From CAZOEL01 sp964578835 (lineage in GTDB: Bacteria; Desulfobacterota; Syntrophobacteria; Syntrophobacterales; Syntrophobacteraceae), in the NCBI GenBank assembly GCA_964578835.1, contig CAZOEL010000064.1, forward strand, positions 1 through 40,292: DNA of 40,292 nt, given 5' to 3'. A program made the position numbers and the translations under genes. Below are positions 1 through 7,543 of this stretch, piece after piece (position 1 is the first letter of the stretch; the number at the start of each line of letters is the position of its first letter). The notes under the pieces were generated by a model. It was not told the DNA's origin, did not search any database, and saw nothing but the letters and a program-made list of their open reading frames with translations.

Positions 1-538
1 ACGGCTAGCAAAAGGAGCAAGAAGAGCGGGTGAGAGGGTGAATATCATATCAACACGAGCAATAAGCAAAGAACGCGAGCATGAAGAGCAGCAGAGCAAA
101 TAACGCTAGAAAGCTTACGAAACCCGATAGCGGCTCGGACCGATTCCTTCGAATGCGACTGCAGCCGATACTTCCCGAATCCCCAAAAGCGGCAGTGACG
201 CCACTGACCTCCACACCTCCTCTTTGGATGTTTGCATTTCGCCCACTCAAACACCATACAGCCTGAAGAATGGCGACAAATCCTGAATTCCCGCCCCGCA
301 ACGGTCAGGAAAAAATCTATACAAGGGCCGGACAGGACGCTTTCCGCTTCGACACAACTCCTACTCCAGCCCCGCAGTTTCACTTTATGAAAGCCAATTT
401 CATGAAAGCATCATTTGAATACCAGCCACAAAGCGGCTATGTCAAGAAAAAAAGGCGAGCGCGACCATGCGGCGCACTTTCATCAATTATTATCTTGTGG
501 TAATGTGCAAGCCATCGTCCCTTGGAGAGATAAAAGAC
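1..538. other. Left-edge intergenic stretch, no gene seen
   Basis: Short open frames occur on both strands here, but none has a convincing ribosome site, a recognisable protein or consistent coding character, so I read the stretch as non-coding. It leads into the iclR promoter. An imperfect direct repeat of ATGAAAGC lies near 388-408 and has no obvious meaning. The end of a gene lying left of the window cannot be excluded. Confidence 0.5.
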
Positions 539-568
539 TTGACATAATGCTGCGCATGCTGTTATACC
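539..568 (+). promoter_or_regulatory. Sigma-70 type promoter for the IclR gene
   Basis: TTGACA at 539-544 is followed after 18 bases by TATACC at 563-568 (or after 17 bases by TTATAC). This would start transcription near 575, about 25 bases before the ATG at 599. The AT-rich imperfect palindrome between about 578 and 596 (ATATGAATTC, then TTCAAAATAT) overlaps the expected start and could be an autoregulatory site. The hexamers are seen directly; the function is inferred. Confidence 0.5.
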
Positions 569-598
569 GCACCACAATATGAATTCAGGGTTCAAAAT

Positions 599-1396
599 AT
601 GAAAAGAGAAGAACATGTGATTTCCGATGATCCATACAGAAGCCAGGCTCTTTGCCGAGGGCTCGACATCCTGGACTGTTTTTCGCTGCAAAACCGCGAA
701 TTGAGCTTGACCGACATCGTCCAGCGCACCGGGCTGAACAAGACTACCGTAAAGAGAATTCTCTACAATCTGACGTCAAGAAATTACTTGCTCCAAGATC
801 CTCAAACTCGCAAGTACAGACTCGGCATGCGGTTGTTCGAAATGGGCGGCATTGTCTACAATTCCTTCTCCTTGAGGAAATCGGCGGACCCTCACCTTCA
901 CAAGCTAAGGGATAAAACCGGGCTTACCACCTTCCTGGGCATAGCGGTAGAAAATCAGCTCGTTTTCGTCGAAAAGCTGGGCGGAAAAGGCGCCATCCAA
1001 GTCTCTTCCGGCATTGGCTGGCACTGCAACCTGCATTTCGGCATGTTGGGCATGGTCCTCATGGCTTACCTTCCGGAATCGAGAGTGAACGATATTCTAA
1101 GCCAGCACCCGCTCGAAGCGCACACTCCCTTCTCTATCACGGACCAACACGCTTTTGATCTCCGACTGGCCGAGATACGCAATCAGGGATTCATCGTCGA
1201 GCGAGAGGAAGCGTACGAAGGACTACTCGGAATCGCTGCGCCTGTGCGCGATTATTCCCGCAACGTTATTGCAGCTGTGGGCATCTCGGTTCCAATGAGC
1301 AGAAATTATGGCCGAAAAGAGATCAATCAGCTTGTAGAAGTCGTCAAGAGCGCTGCTGACACGATTTCTTCCGACCTTGGCTTTCTGAAGATATAA
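599..1396 (+). CDS. IclR-family transcriptional regulator
   Basis: The 265-aa protein has the IclR architecture. A winged helix-turn-helix occupies about residues 18-78 (SLTDIVQRTGLNKTTVKRIL is the recognition-helix region), followed by an effector-binding domain of about 170 residues containing the family-typical GLLGIAAPVRDYSRNVIAAV stretch. The length is normal for the family. ATG 599 has a modest AGGG Shine-Dalgarno eight bases upstream. The gene converges on a benzoate-CoA ligase gene, and IclR proteins commonly control aromatic-acid catabolism, so the ligase is the obvious candidate target. A palindrome upstream of the ligase (3466-3486) could be its operator. The effector is unknown; benzoate or benzoyl-CoA is a guess from context. 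Confidence 0.9.
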   Translation: MKREEHVISDDPYRSQALCRGLDILDCFSLQNRELSLTDIVQRTGLNKTTVKRILYNLTSRNYLLQDPQTRKYRLGMRLFEMGGIVYNSFSLRKSADPHLHKLRDKTGLTTFLGIAVENQLVFVEKLGGKGAIQVSSGIGWHCNLHFGMLGMVLMAYLPESRVNDILSQHPLEAHTPFSITDQHAFDLRLAEIRNQGFIVEREEAYEGLLGIAAPVRDYSRNVIAAVGISVPMSRNYGRKEINQLVEVVKSAADTISSDLGFLKI

Positions 1397-1527
1397 GCTG
1401 GAGCTATTCTGAAGCTCATCTGCTTGTCCCCTGCAAAGGTTCGGACAGAAGAGCCCTTAGGCGCACCCTCCCTCCCTTCTTCATTTTTTTGTTTAGCTCA
1501 CGACTTGCATGCCACGAATGGGAATCT

Positions 1528-1558
1528 CTCGGCTGCGCCCGGAATGGGCGCAGCCGAG
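1528..1558. terminator. Hairpin between convergent iclR and ligase genes
   Basis: A perfect 13-bp stem (CTCGGCTGCGCCC paired with GGGCGCAGCCGAG) encloses a five-base loop and ends seven bases from the ligase stop codon. No T-run follows on either strand, so it may act as a bidirectional, weakly intrinsic terminator or as an mRNA 3'-end stabiliser. Confidence 0.6.
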
Positions 1559-1564
1559 CCGATC

Positions 1565-3148
1565 CTAATCCTGGCGCAGCTTGAAGCGCTGAATTTTTCC
1601 AGTGGCGGTCATCGGCAACTCGCCGACAAACTCGATCCATCTGGGATATTTATAGGGAGCAAGGCGCTCTTTCACAAAATTCTTCAGATCCTTTTTCAAC
1701 GCATCATCGCCGGCGACTCCAGCCTTTAGAACAATGAATGCTTGAGGCTTGATCAGATCCTGCTCGTCGCGCTTCGCCACTACGGCGCACTGCGCAACAG
1801 AGTCGTGCGCCAGCAAAGCCGCTTCCACCTCGAGAGGCGAGACCCAGATGCCGCTGACTTTCATGGTGTCGTTCGAGCGGCCGTGGTGGAAATAGTAGCC
1901 GTCTTCATCCTGCACCGCGCAATCGCCGGTCATCATCCAGCCATCTTTGAAGGAATCCTTCGTCTTGTCAGGCTTATTCCAGTAGCCGATCGCAAGAGTC
2001 GGACTCTTTACCCACAAGTCCCCCGCCTGCCCTCTGGGAACTTCGACGCCGTCATCATTCATCAGCTTGACTTCATAGCCAGGCAAAACGGTTCCGCACG
2101 CAGGCGGGCGGACTTTGCCCGGACGGTTGGTAATGTAAATCCAGCTAACCTCTGAGGATCCAAGCCCGTCAAGAATCTCGACGCCCAGGAGTTTATAGCA
2201 TTTGTCGTAGATCGGACCGGGCAAAGCTTCCCCAGCGGAAGTGCAAAGGCGCAGGTGGCTGAAATCGGGATTGAGCTTATTGTCGTTCACGTAGTGTAGA
2301 AGCTGCGCATAAGCCGTCGGAACGCCGATAAAAACTGAAGGTCGGTATTTTTGAAGGTTTGCAACCACGCCTTCAGGAACCGGGCGATTTTCATCCAGGA
2401 CAACTGACGCAGAGTAATAGAAGGGAAGATAAAGGATCATATTCAGACCATAGGAAAAGAACAGCCTGGGGATTCCATAGACGACGTCATCGGGAGTGAA
2501 GCTCAGAGCATGGTAGCCATAATTTTCAACGGCGTAAACCAGGTCCTTGTGGAGATGGATAACCCCTTTGGGCTGGCCGGTGGTGCCGGAGGTGTAAAGC
2601 CAGTATGAGTGGTCCAAGGCGGAAGTCGGGAACATGGCGAGCTCAGTAGAGGCGCCTTGTCTGATGTCTGAAAGCGAAGAATATCCCGCCGCCTTGCCTC
2701 GGACTATAATCTCTTTGAGATTGGTTTTTGAACGTGGCAGGTTTTCTATTTTCGAAAGCAGATCTTCCTCGATGACGAGCAGAGTGGCCTGCGAATCGGT
2801 GATGAAATATTCGACGTCGCTGGCGGTCGCCAGGATATTGATAGGGACGGGAACAGCGCCAATCTTCATCGCTCCGAGGAAAACAGAAATCCAGTCCGGG
2901 CTGTCGTACATCATGATCAACACCCGGTCTCCTTTTTGAGCTCCGAGCTTCGAGAAGGCGTTTCCGGTCTGGTTGGCCAGCTGGTACATATCCTGGTAGG
3001 TAACCTTTTGATCTTTATAATGAATAGCGATCCTGCCGCCTCTGCCATTTTCTATGTGCCTATCCAAAAGCAGGCTCGCCATATTGAACGTCTCAGGCAG
3101 TGTGAAACCGTCTTCCCAAGGTTTGAGATAAATGTCCTTCATGTCCAT
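1565..3148 (-). CDS. Benzoate-CoA ligase family protein
   Basis: This 527-aa acyl-adenylate-forming enzyme would activate benzoate, or a related aromatic acid, to its CoA thioester with ATP in the cytoplasm. That is the entry step of anaerobic benzoyl-CoA degradation. The ATP-binding loop YTSGTTGQPKG is near residue 189, the aromatic-ligase-like segment GLGSSEVSWIY near 334, the GDCAVQDEDGYYFHHGR hinge region near 411, and the catalytic lysine in PMTATGKIQR at the C-terminus. Length and overall sequence fit the benzoate-CoA ligase family, including the NFMASLLLD-like start. The ATG at 3148 has AGGAG eight bases upstream. The gene stands alone and converges with the IclR gene. Substrate specificity (benzoate, hydroxybenzoate or cyclohexene carboxylate) cannot be read from sequence. 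Confidence 0.9.
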   Translation of the reverse strand: MDMKDIYLKPWEDGFTLPETFNMASLLLDRHIENGRGGRIAIHYKDQKVTYQDMYQLANQTGNAFSKLGAQKGDRVLIMMYDSPDWISVFLGAMKIGAVPVPINILATASDVEYFITDSQATLLVIEEDLLSKIENLPRSKTNLKEIIVRGKAAGYSSLSDIRQGASTELAMFPTSALDHSYWLYTSGTTGQPKGVIHLHKDLVYAVENYGYHALSFTPDDVVYGIPRLFFSYGLNMILYLPFYYSASVVLDENRPVPEGVVANLQKYRPSVFIGVPTAYAQLLHYVNDNKLNPDFSHLRLCTSAGEALPGPIYDKCYKLLGVEILDGLGSSEVSWIYITNRPGKVRPPACGTVLPGYEVKLMNDDGVEVPRGQAGDLWVKSPTLAIGYWNKPDKTKDSFKDGWMMTGDCAVQDEDGYYFHHGRSNDTMKVSGIWVSPLEVEAALLAHDSVAQCAVVAKRDEQDLIKPQAFIVLKAGVAGDDALKKDLKNFVKERLAPYKYPRWIEFVGELPMTATGKIQRFKLRQD

Positions 3149-3465
3149 TCGTGGTCTCCTGTTGAACTGTGATCATTGATTACGCCTTCTTCGCCCAGCT
3201 TTGGAAAAAGTGTGCCGCAGTTCTGGAGCAGCTAATTGAAAATCAAAATTGCGAACGAGAATCCGTGGGAGACAGGAGGATTAGAATGAGAAAATGAGAA
3301 TAAGAACCGCTTCGCGCCTACCGCAGCACCATCCAACCATCAACAGAACGAAGCCAACCGGCCGGGATCTGCGCCGACCTCCACAACAACATCCAAAATC
3401 GCCCGATGCGATGCTCCATCACCAATCCCTCTTGCACCCCGTCTAAGAAAAACAACGGAGAGCAA

Positions 3466-3486
3466 ATATTTCACATTGTGAAATAT
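3466..3486. promoter_or_regulatory. Perfect palindrome, candidate IclR-type operator
   Basis: ATATTTCACA and TGTGAAATAT form a perfect 10-bp inverted repeat around one central T. The shape and size fit a dimeric regulator site. It lies about 320 bases upstream of the ligase start, which is far for a simple operator, so the ligase may have a long leader. Assignment to the neighbouring IclR protein is inference. Confidence 0.4.
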
Positions 3487-3543
3487 CTATTCACGATACG
3501 GCATTAGCTAACACTCACTTCAAGTTCCTGTCAAGAAAATTTT

Positions 3544-3667
3544 GTTGGCGCGCATAAGGGTTGGGGCATTCCGTTCGCCTTGAGGCATCGAAGGGCGAAC
3601 AGCCCCGATCATGCTTCGATACCTCAGCACGATCGGGTGGCGTATCCCAACCCTTATGCGCGCCAAC
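3544..3667. mobile_element. 124-bp MITE-like element, copy 1
   Basis: The element starts with GTTGGCGCGCATAAGGG and ends with its exact complement; the terminal inverted repeats are 22 bp. It is flanked by AAAATTTT and AAGATTTT, seven of eight bases identical, which suggests an 8-bp target duplication. The interior can form two further hairpins (around 3573-3600 and 3603-3637). A second copy in opposite orientation lies at 29914-30037, also 124 bp, with about nine differences by my alignment. It is too short to encode a transposase and is presumably mobilised in trans. Confidence 0.8.
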
Positions 3668-3758
3668 AAGATTTTCACTTGCGCTAAAGTGGAGCCGTCC
3701 CTCTACTATACCGTCAACATCGTTTCTTCCGGTAAGAGCAGACACTCTCTCCCTCAGG

Positions 3759-3911
3759 CAATGCTGTTGAATTAAGAAATCGCAAGGATATGTAGATCTG
3801 TAGGTTGGGTTGAGCGTGAGCGAAACCCAACATCGATCGGCAAAACCGTTGGGTTTCGCTATCGCTCAACCCAACCTACGCCTGCATCGGCTCTTTAATT
3901 CAACAGCATTG
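3759..3911. mobile_element. 153-bp MITE-like element with 11-bp target duplication
   Basis: The perfect 16-bp terminal inverted repeats CAATGCTGTTGAATTA (3759-3774) and its complement (3896-3911) are flanked by the identical 11-mer TCTCCCTCAGG at 3748-3758 and 3912-3922. Inside is a second near-perfect palindrome of about 31-bp arms (3800-3832 and 3849-3879) containing GTAGGTTGGGTTGAGC. There is no coding capacity. An 11-bp duplication is in the range known for IS4-type transposases. The target itself is part of a small palindrome, CTCTCC then GGAGAG. Confidence 0.8.
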
Positions 3912-4281
3912 TCTCCCTCAGGAGAGGGAAAAGACTACAACCTGAACATTCAACGTTGACGGTCCATTAGGAAGCTCGTTAAGCAGAAAGGAAAGCTTCA
4001 CCTTGACGCCACAACCATTCCCGAGCGCGGGCCGCGGATAAAGCTCAAGATTTTGTGAGCCTATGATAGGAATTGGAAAGAAGATGAGTGAACCGTGAAA
4101 AGGAGAACCGTACAGAAGCCGATCGTTTCAGAGGGATTGCAAACTACATTCGATCCCTAAAACCAAGTCCCAAGGAATGAATAAAATCTCCCTCTGCCCC
4201 ACCAGGCGTCTTGAAGGCGCTTCATCTTCGACGAAGAAGAAGGGCCTTTAGAAATGAGGAGTTATAATCTTTAGGAAATCA

Positions 4282-5145
4282 TCAACTGCTAACCCAGAGC
4301 GATGCTTTATCGATAGATTCCAAAAGTTTTCTTGTCCTTGATCCAATGAGCAATTCCTTCAGCCGCCCCTTGTGTACGCCCTCTCTTCCGACAGCGACCA
4401 CTGCGTAGCCTCCATTTTCGGCTTCTTCCGCGATCGCTTTAGCCACTCCCGTGATGGACGATGTCACCACAACGCTCTTGACTCTGCCATTCGAAGCCCA
4501 TTTTTCAAGGAGCGCTTTCCTGGCCTCCTTCATGATGCCCTCGTTATCCCCTCCTTCTTCGGCATCGACATGGAAGAGGGTTACGGAATGCTCGTTTTCG
4601 TCTCGAAGCATATGTCCCACGTGATCCACCATACGAAGACTGGCCGAGGAACCGTCGACACAGAGGAGCACGTTCCTGCGGTCTTCTTCGGGACGCTTAC
4701 AGATCCATAGCGGCGCGTCTATATATCGATCAAGCATCTCCTTGGTGACGCTGGTGGCGAGGACGGATTCAAAGAGCATATATCCTCGACGCCCGAGAAC
4801 TACCGCATCATAGCTTCCGGTTCTCGCCTCTCGGATGATGTCTTTGACAGTCCCAAACTGCTTGAAGATAAACTTCTTCGCTATGTTCTCCTCGGGGAAG
4901 CCTTTGTCGCGAAGCATTTTGCAGGCTGCATCGAGAGCTTCTTCGCCTTTCTTTTGAGCCGTCTCGGAGGCTTTCTTGTCCAATCCGCCCTGACTCGCTT
5001 CTCTGCCCGCAATATCTGCAAAGGAGGCTACATAGAAGAGTGTGGCGCTCACCTCCGACTTATTTCCGAAAAAAGATCCCACAAACCGAACCCCGTGATG
5101 ACAGCTGATATCATCGCTCACAGTTATCAAAAGCTTCTTCCGCAT
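4282..5145 (-). CDS. Tandem universal stress protein (UspA family)
   Basis: The 287-aa protein consists of two Usp domains in tandem (about residues 1-150 and 155-287), the usual two-domain Usp size. The N-terminal half begins with the strand KKLLITVSDD, and both halves carry nucleotide-loop-like segments (VVLGRRGYMLFESVLATSV and VAVGREGVHKGRLKELLIGS). These match the GxxGxxxxxxxGS ATP-binding pattern only partly, so ATP binding is uncertain. Family members are cytoplasmic stress or signalling proteins, and nothing specific can be said about the role here. It is followed upstream on the same strand by a small STAS-like gene and the lip genes, but the roughly 100-base gap to the STAS-like gene makes a separate promoter possible. 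Confidence 0.85.
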   Translation of the reverse strand: MRKKLLITVSDDISCHHGVRFVGSFFGNKSEVSATLFYVASFADIAGREASQGGLDKKASETAQKKGEEALDAACKMLRDKGFPEENIAKKFIFKQFGTVKDIIREARTGSYDAVVLGRRGYMLFESVLATSVTKEMLDRYIDAPLWICKRPEEDRRNVLLCVDGSSASLRMVDHVGHMLRDENEHSVTLFHVDAEEGGDNEGIMKEARKALLEKWASNGRVKSVVVTSSITGVAKAIAEEAENGGYAVVAVGREGVHKGRLKELLIGSRTRKLLESIDKASLWVSS

Positions 5146-5248
5146 AACTGCTCAACCTCCGATTTCACATGCATTAAAAGGGACATTGCTCGTCAGTTCT
5201 TCAATTATTGATTGCCAGACGAATTTTGCGCCGCATTCTTTACAGAGG

Positions 5249-5563
5249 TCAACTCACAGCCAATTGAACGCAGTCGTGGTTGCCGACAAAATCGGGAAGC
5301 ATCCGCCTAGCGTTTTCGCCCGTAAGCATCAATCTGATCTCTTTTGCTTTGATAAGATGAAGGTTGTTCTGAAAGACATTCCTCCCAAAAGGATAGATGG
5401 CTTTGAGATGCTCGGTATGGACATACACCTTGGCTTTCGCATTGCACAACTTGAGGATGAGGTGGAGAAGTTCGTAGGCGGAGCTCCCGTCGAAGTATCC
5501 ATGTAGTTTCAGGTGGAAGCACGAGCTTTTCTTTGAAACCGAAACCTTAAAATTCGCAGCCAT
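5249..5563 (-). CDS. Small STAS-like protein
   Basis: The 104-aa soluble protein shows a strand-helix pattern reminiscent of STAS / anti-sigma-antagonist folds: FKVSVSKK, then FHLKLHGYFDGSSAYELLHLI, then AKVYVHTEHLKAIYPFG. The FDGSSA stretch and the following glycine-bounded strand are the main resemblance. There is no canonical DSSG phosphorylation loop, so a classic phospho-switch is unlikely. GAGGG precedes the ATG at 5563. It lies between lipA and the universal stress gene on the same strand. I call the fold tentatively and assign no function. Confidence 0.6.
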   Translation of the reverse strand: MAANFKVSVSKKSSCFHLKLHGYFDGSSAYELLHLILKLCNAKAKVYVHTEHLKAIYPFGRNVFQNNLHLIKAKEIRLMLTGENARRMLPDFVGNHDCVQLAVS

Positions 5564-5597
5564 CGCATTCCCTCTTATCGACAGATTGAAGAGCCCA

Positions 5598-5849
5598 TCA
5601 GTCTCCTCGCTGTTCTTTCGGCATCGAAGAACAATCTCCCTCAGTATTCGAACAATTCAGCGGCTCTGAATTTGGCAGCATTTGGCATTCAAAGCAATAG
5701 AGCCCTCCATCTATTTCCATGGGTGAATTCCCCGGCAAATGGGAAATATCCCCAAGATCGTCAGAAGCAATACAAAGAAAGGGATATGAGAAGCCGGAAG
5801 CTTGTTCGATCTGCAAGCGCTTGATTTTACAACGGCCGAGCTTCTTCAT
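5598..5849 (-). CDS. Possible small cysteine-containing protein after lipA
   Basis: This 83-aa frame starts inside the last codons of lipA (overlap about 23 bases, different frame) and would depend on translational coupling, since no Shine-Dalgarno sequence is visible. The C-terminal half contains YCFECQM and two further cysteines, as in small metal-binding proteins, but I recognise no family. It may be spurious. In its favour are the co-directional position and the way it fills the gap between lipA and the STAS-like gene. Confidence 0.3.
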   Translation of the reverse strand: MKKLGRCKIKRLQIEQASGFSYPFLCIASDDLGDISHLPGNSPMEIDGGLYCFECQMLPNSEPLNCSNTEGDCSSMPKEQRGD

Positions 5850-6723
5850 CGGAGATATTCAAAAGATCCCTGGCGTGGTATGAGCTCCGCACAAAAGGAG
5901 CGCTTGCAACCTTGGAGAAGCCCATTTCGAGAGCAATCCAGCGCCATCTCTCAAATTCATCGGGAGGTATGAATCGCTCTATCGGAAGGTGCAGAGGCGA
6001 CGGTTGAAGGTATTGGCCGAGTGTGAGCAGATCGCACCCCGCTTCTTTTATGTCTCGAAGGGACTCACGAATTTCTTCGGCCGATTCGCCCAGCCCAAGC
6101 ATCAGACCGGATTTGAGGGGAAGAGACATATCAAGGCTTTTTGCCCTCCTGAAGATATCTAGAGATCTCTCATATAGCGCTCCCGGACGAACGACCGGAT
6201 AGAGACGTGGGACGGTCTCAATATTATGATTCAATACATTGGGGCGCGCCTCCACTACTTTTCGAACAGCCCGCGGGTCGCCCAGAAAATCGGGAATCAA
6301 CACTTCAATGAGCGCGCCCGGCAATCTTCTTCTGATGGCTTTTATTGTTTCAGCAAATATGGATGCTCCACCGTCCGGCAGATCGTCGCGAGTAACGGAA
6401 GTCACTACGACGTAGCTCAACCCGAGATCTGCGGCGGCTTCGGCCACCCGGCGCGGCTCTTCCGGATCGGGTGGGGTTAACGGGCCGTGATTCACGGCGC
6501 AAAAACGACAGTTTCGCGTGCAGTTTGGCCCCATGATCAAAAAGGTCGCCGTCTGATGAGAAAAACACTCCCATTGGTTTGGACATTTGGCTTCCTGACA
6601 GACGGTATGAAGCGCTCCGTTCTTGATGAGCGCGCGCACTCGCTCGAACGCTTCTCCCGAAGGAAGCTTGCGTCTAAGCCAGTCGGGCTTTCGAAGTCGG
6701 TTCTTTCTATTCTCATCCGTCAT
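5827..6723 (-). CDS. lipA: Lipoyl synthase LipA
   Basis: The 298-aa radical SAM enzyme inserts two sulfurs into protein-bound octanoyl groups to make lipoate. Both iron-sulfur motifs are complete. The auxiliary cluster is C42, C47 and C53 (VCQEAKCPNQWEC) and the radical SAM cluster is C68, C72 and C75 (CTRNCRFC). The C-terminal RSSYHA serine that ligates the auxiliary cluster is also present. Length is normal. The ATG at 6723 overlaps the lipB stop by four bases (ATGA), so the two genes form a translationally coupled lipB-lipA operon. The product would serve 2-oxoacid dehydrogenases or the glycine cleavage system, none of which is encoded in this window. Confidence 0.97.
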   Translation of the reverse strand: MTDENRKNRLRKPDWLRRKLPSGEAFERVRALIKNGALHTVCQEAKCPNQWECFSHQTATFLIMGPNCTRNCRFCAVNHGPLTPPDPEEPRRVAEAAADLGLSYVVVTSVTRDDLPDGGASIFAETIKAIRRRLPGALIEVLIPDFLGDPRAVRKVVEARPNVLNHNIETVPRLYPVVRPGALYERSLDIFRRAKSLDMSLPLKSGLMLGLGESAEEIRESLRDIKEAGCDLLTLGQYLQPSPLHLPIERFIPPDEFERWRWIALEMGFSKVASAPFVRSSYHARDLLNISDEEARPL

Positions 6724-7469
6724 AATGATCTCATTTTGTCGTCAGATGGATGTAAATGACGCTGTAAAAACGCTAAATCAACCGATCTGAGCTCCACGCG
6801 AAAGACCTTCTTGACATTCTTCTTGAGCTCCTTTCGAACATCGTCCACGCACACCTGTCGGGATAGCTCCTTCTCGAGCGACGTCACGCCGATTCCGCGC
6901 AATCCGCAGGGATTGATCCAACTGAAGGGCTCCAGGCTCGTATTCACATTGAACGCAAACCCATGGAATGTTATTCCGCCACGTATAGCGATTCCTATGC
7001 TGCCGATTTTACTGCTTCCCACCCAAGCTCCCCTGTTCAAAGCATTTCGTCCCACTCTCACGCCAAAACCGGCGGCAGTCAGAATCATGACTTCTTCCAA
7101 ACGCTCCACATAGCCAGAGACTGAAAGCTTTGCGGCATGAAGATCCATAATGGCATACCCAACCAGTTGGCCGGGCCCATGGTAAGTGATGTTCCCACCC
7201 CTCTCCACCGATATGACAGAAAGCCCCCTCTCCTCGAGGAAGCTCTCACAAACCGAGAGGTTCTCCAATCCGCCGCGAACGCCAACCGTGAATACTGGAA
7301 AATGCTCCAGCAGAAGAAAAACATCCGACCCGATGTGGCCGGCCTTGCGCGCCGCCGCCAGGGCGAGCTGCAGTTCGTGAGCCCGCCTGTAGTCCATCAT
7401 GGAAAGGTCCGCAGATAACCATGCATTTGTCTCTCGATGCGCCGACGGGTTATGAGGGGCAGTTTTCAC
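6720..7469 (-). CDS. lipB: Octanoyltransferase LipB
   Basis: The 249-aa enzyme transfers octanoyl groups from acyl carrier protein to lipoyl domains, giving the substrate of LipA. Family landmarks are RGGNITYHGPGQLVGY (about residues 88-103), the catalytic lysine in GSSKIGSIGIA, and the catalytic cysteine in the INPCGLRG segment. The start is the GTG at 7469, chosen because GGAG lies six bases upstream. A nearby ATG is in another frame. The protein is slightly longer than the usual 210-220 aa owing to a divergent N-terminus and a C-terminal tail. It is the first gene of the lipB-lipA pair. Confidence 0.95.
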   Translation of the reverse strand: MKTAPHNPSAHRETNAWLSADLSMMDYRRAHELQLALAAARKAGHIGSDVFLLLEHFPVFTVGVRGGLENLSVCESFLEERGLSVISVERGGNITYHGPGQLVGYAIMDLHAAKLSVSGYVERLEEVMILTAAGFGVRVGRNALNRGAWVGSSKIGSIGIAIRGGITFHGFAFNVNTSLEPFSWINPCGLRGIGVTSLEKELSRQVCVDDVRKELKKNVKKVFRVELRSVDLAFLQRHLHPSDDKMRSL

Positions 7470-7506
7470 TCATAGCTCCAGTTTTCCTGCTCCTTCAGCA
7501 ATAGCC

Positions 7507-7543
7507 GATTCTGGGCGGCAAGCATCGCCCGGAATCCAGAATC
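7507..7543. terminator. Hairpin at the 3' end of the phosphodiesterase gene
   Basis: GATTCTGG at 7507-7514 pairs with CCAGAATC at 7536-7543, with an inner GGGCG/CGCCC pairing as an alternative. It spans the stop codon of the gene ending at 7542 and precedes lipB. No T-run follows, so efficiency is uncertain. Confidence 0.4.

Larger units (their letters stand above)
3149..4281. other. 1.1-kb intergenic region rich in repeats
   Basis: No credible gene is present. The region holds the upstream sequence of the ligase gene, a perfect operator-like palindrome (3466-3486), a 124-bp miniature element (3544-3667) and a second, unrelated 153-bp miniature element (3759-3911). I recognise nothing in 3912-4281 beyond the tail of the stress-protein region. 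Confidence 0.6.

Noticed and set aside
45..503. Several overlapping short frames at the left edge, on both strands
   Set aside because: No ribosome sites, no recognisable protein and mutually overlapping frames; most likely chance frames in a non-coding stretch.
3544..3667. Cloverleaf-like fold that might be a tRNA or structured RNA
   Set aside because: Terminal repeats, flanking duplications and a second copy in opposite orientation explain the symmetry better as a mobile element; no tRNA arm consensus seen.
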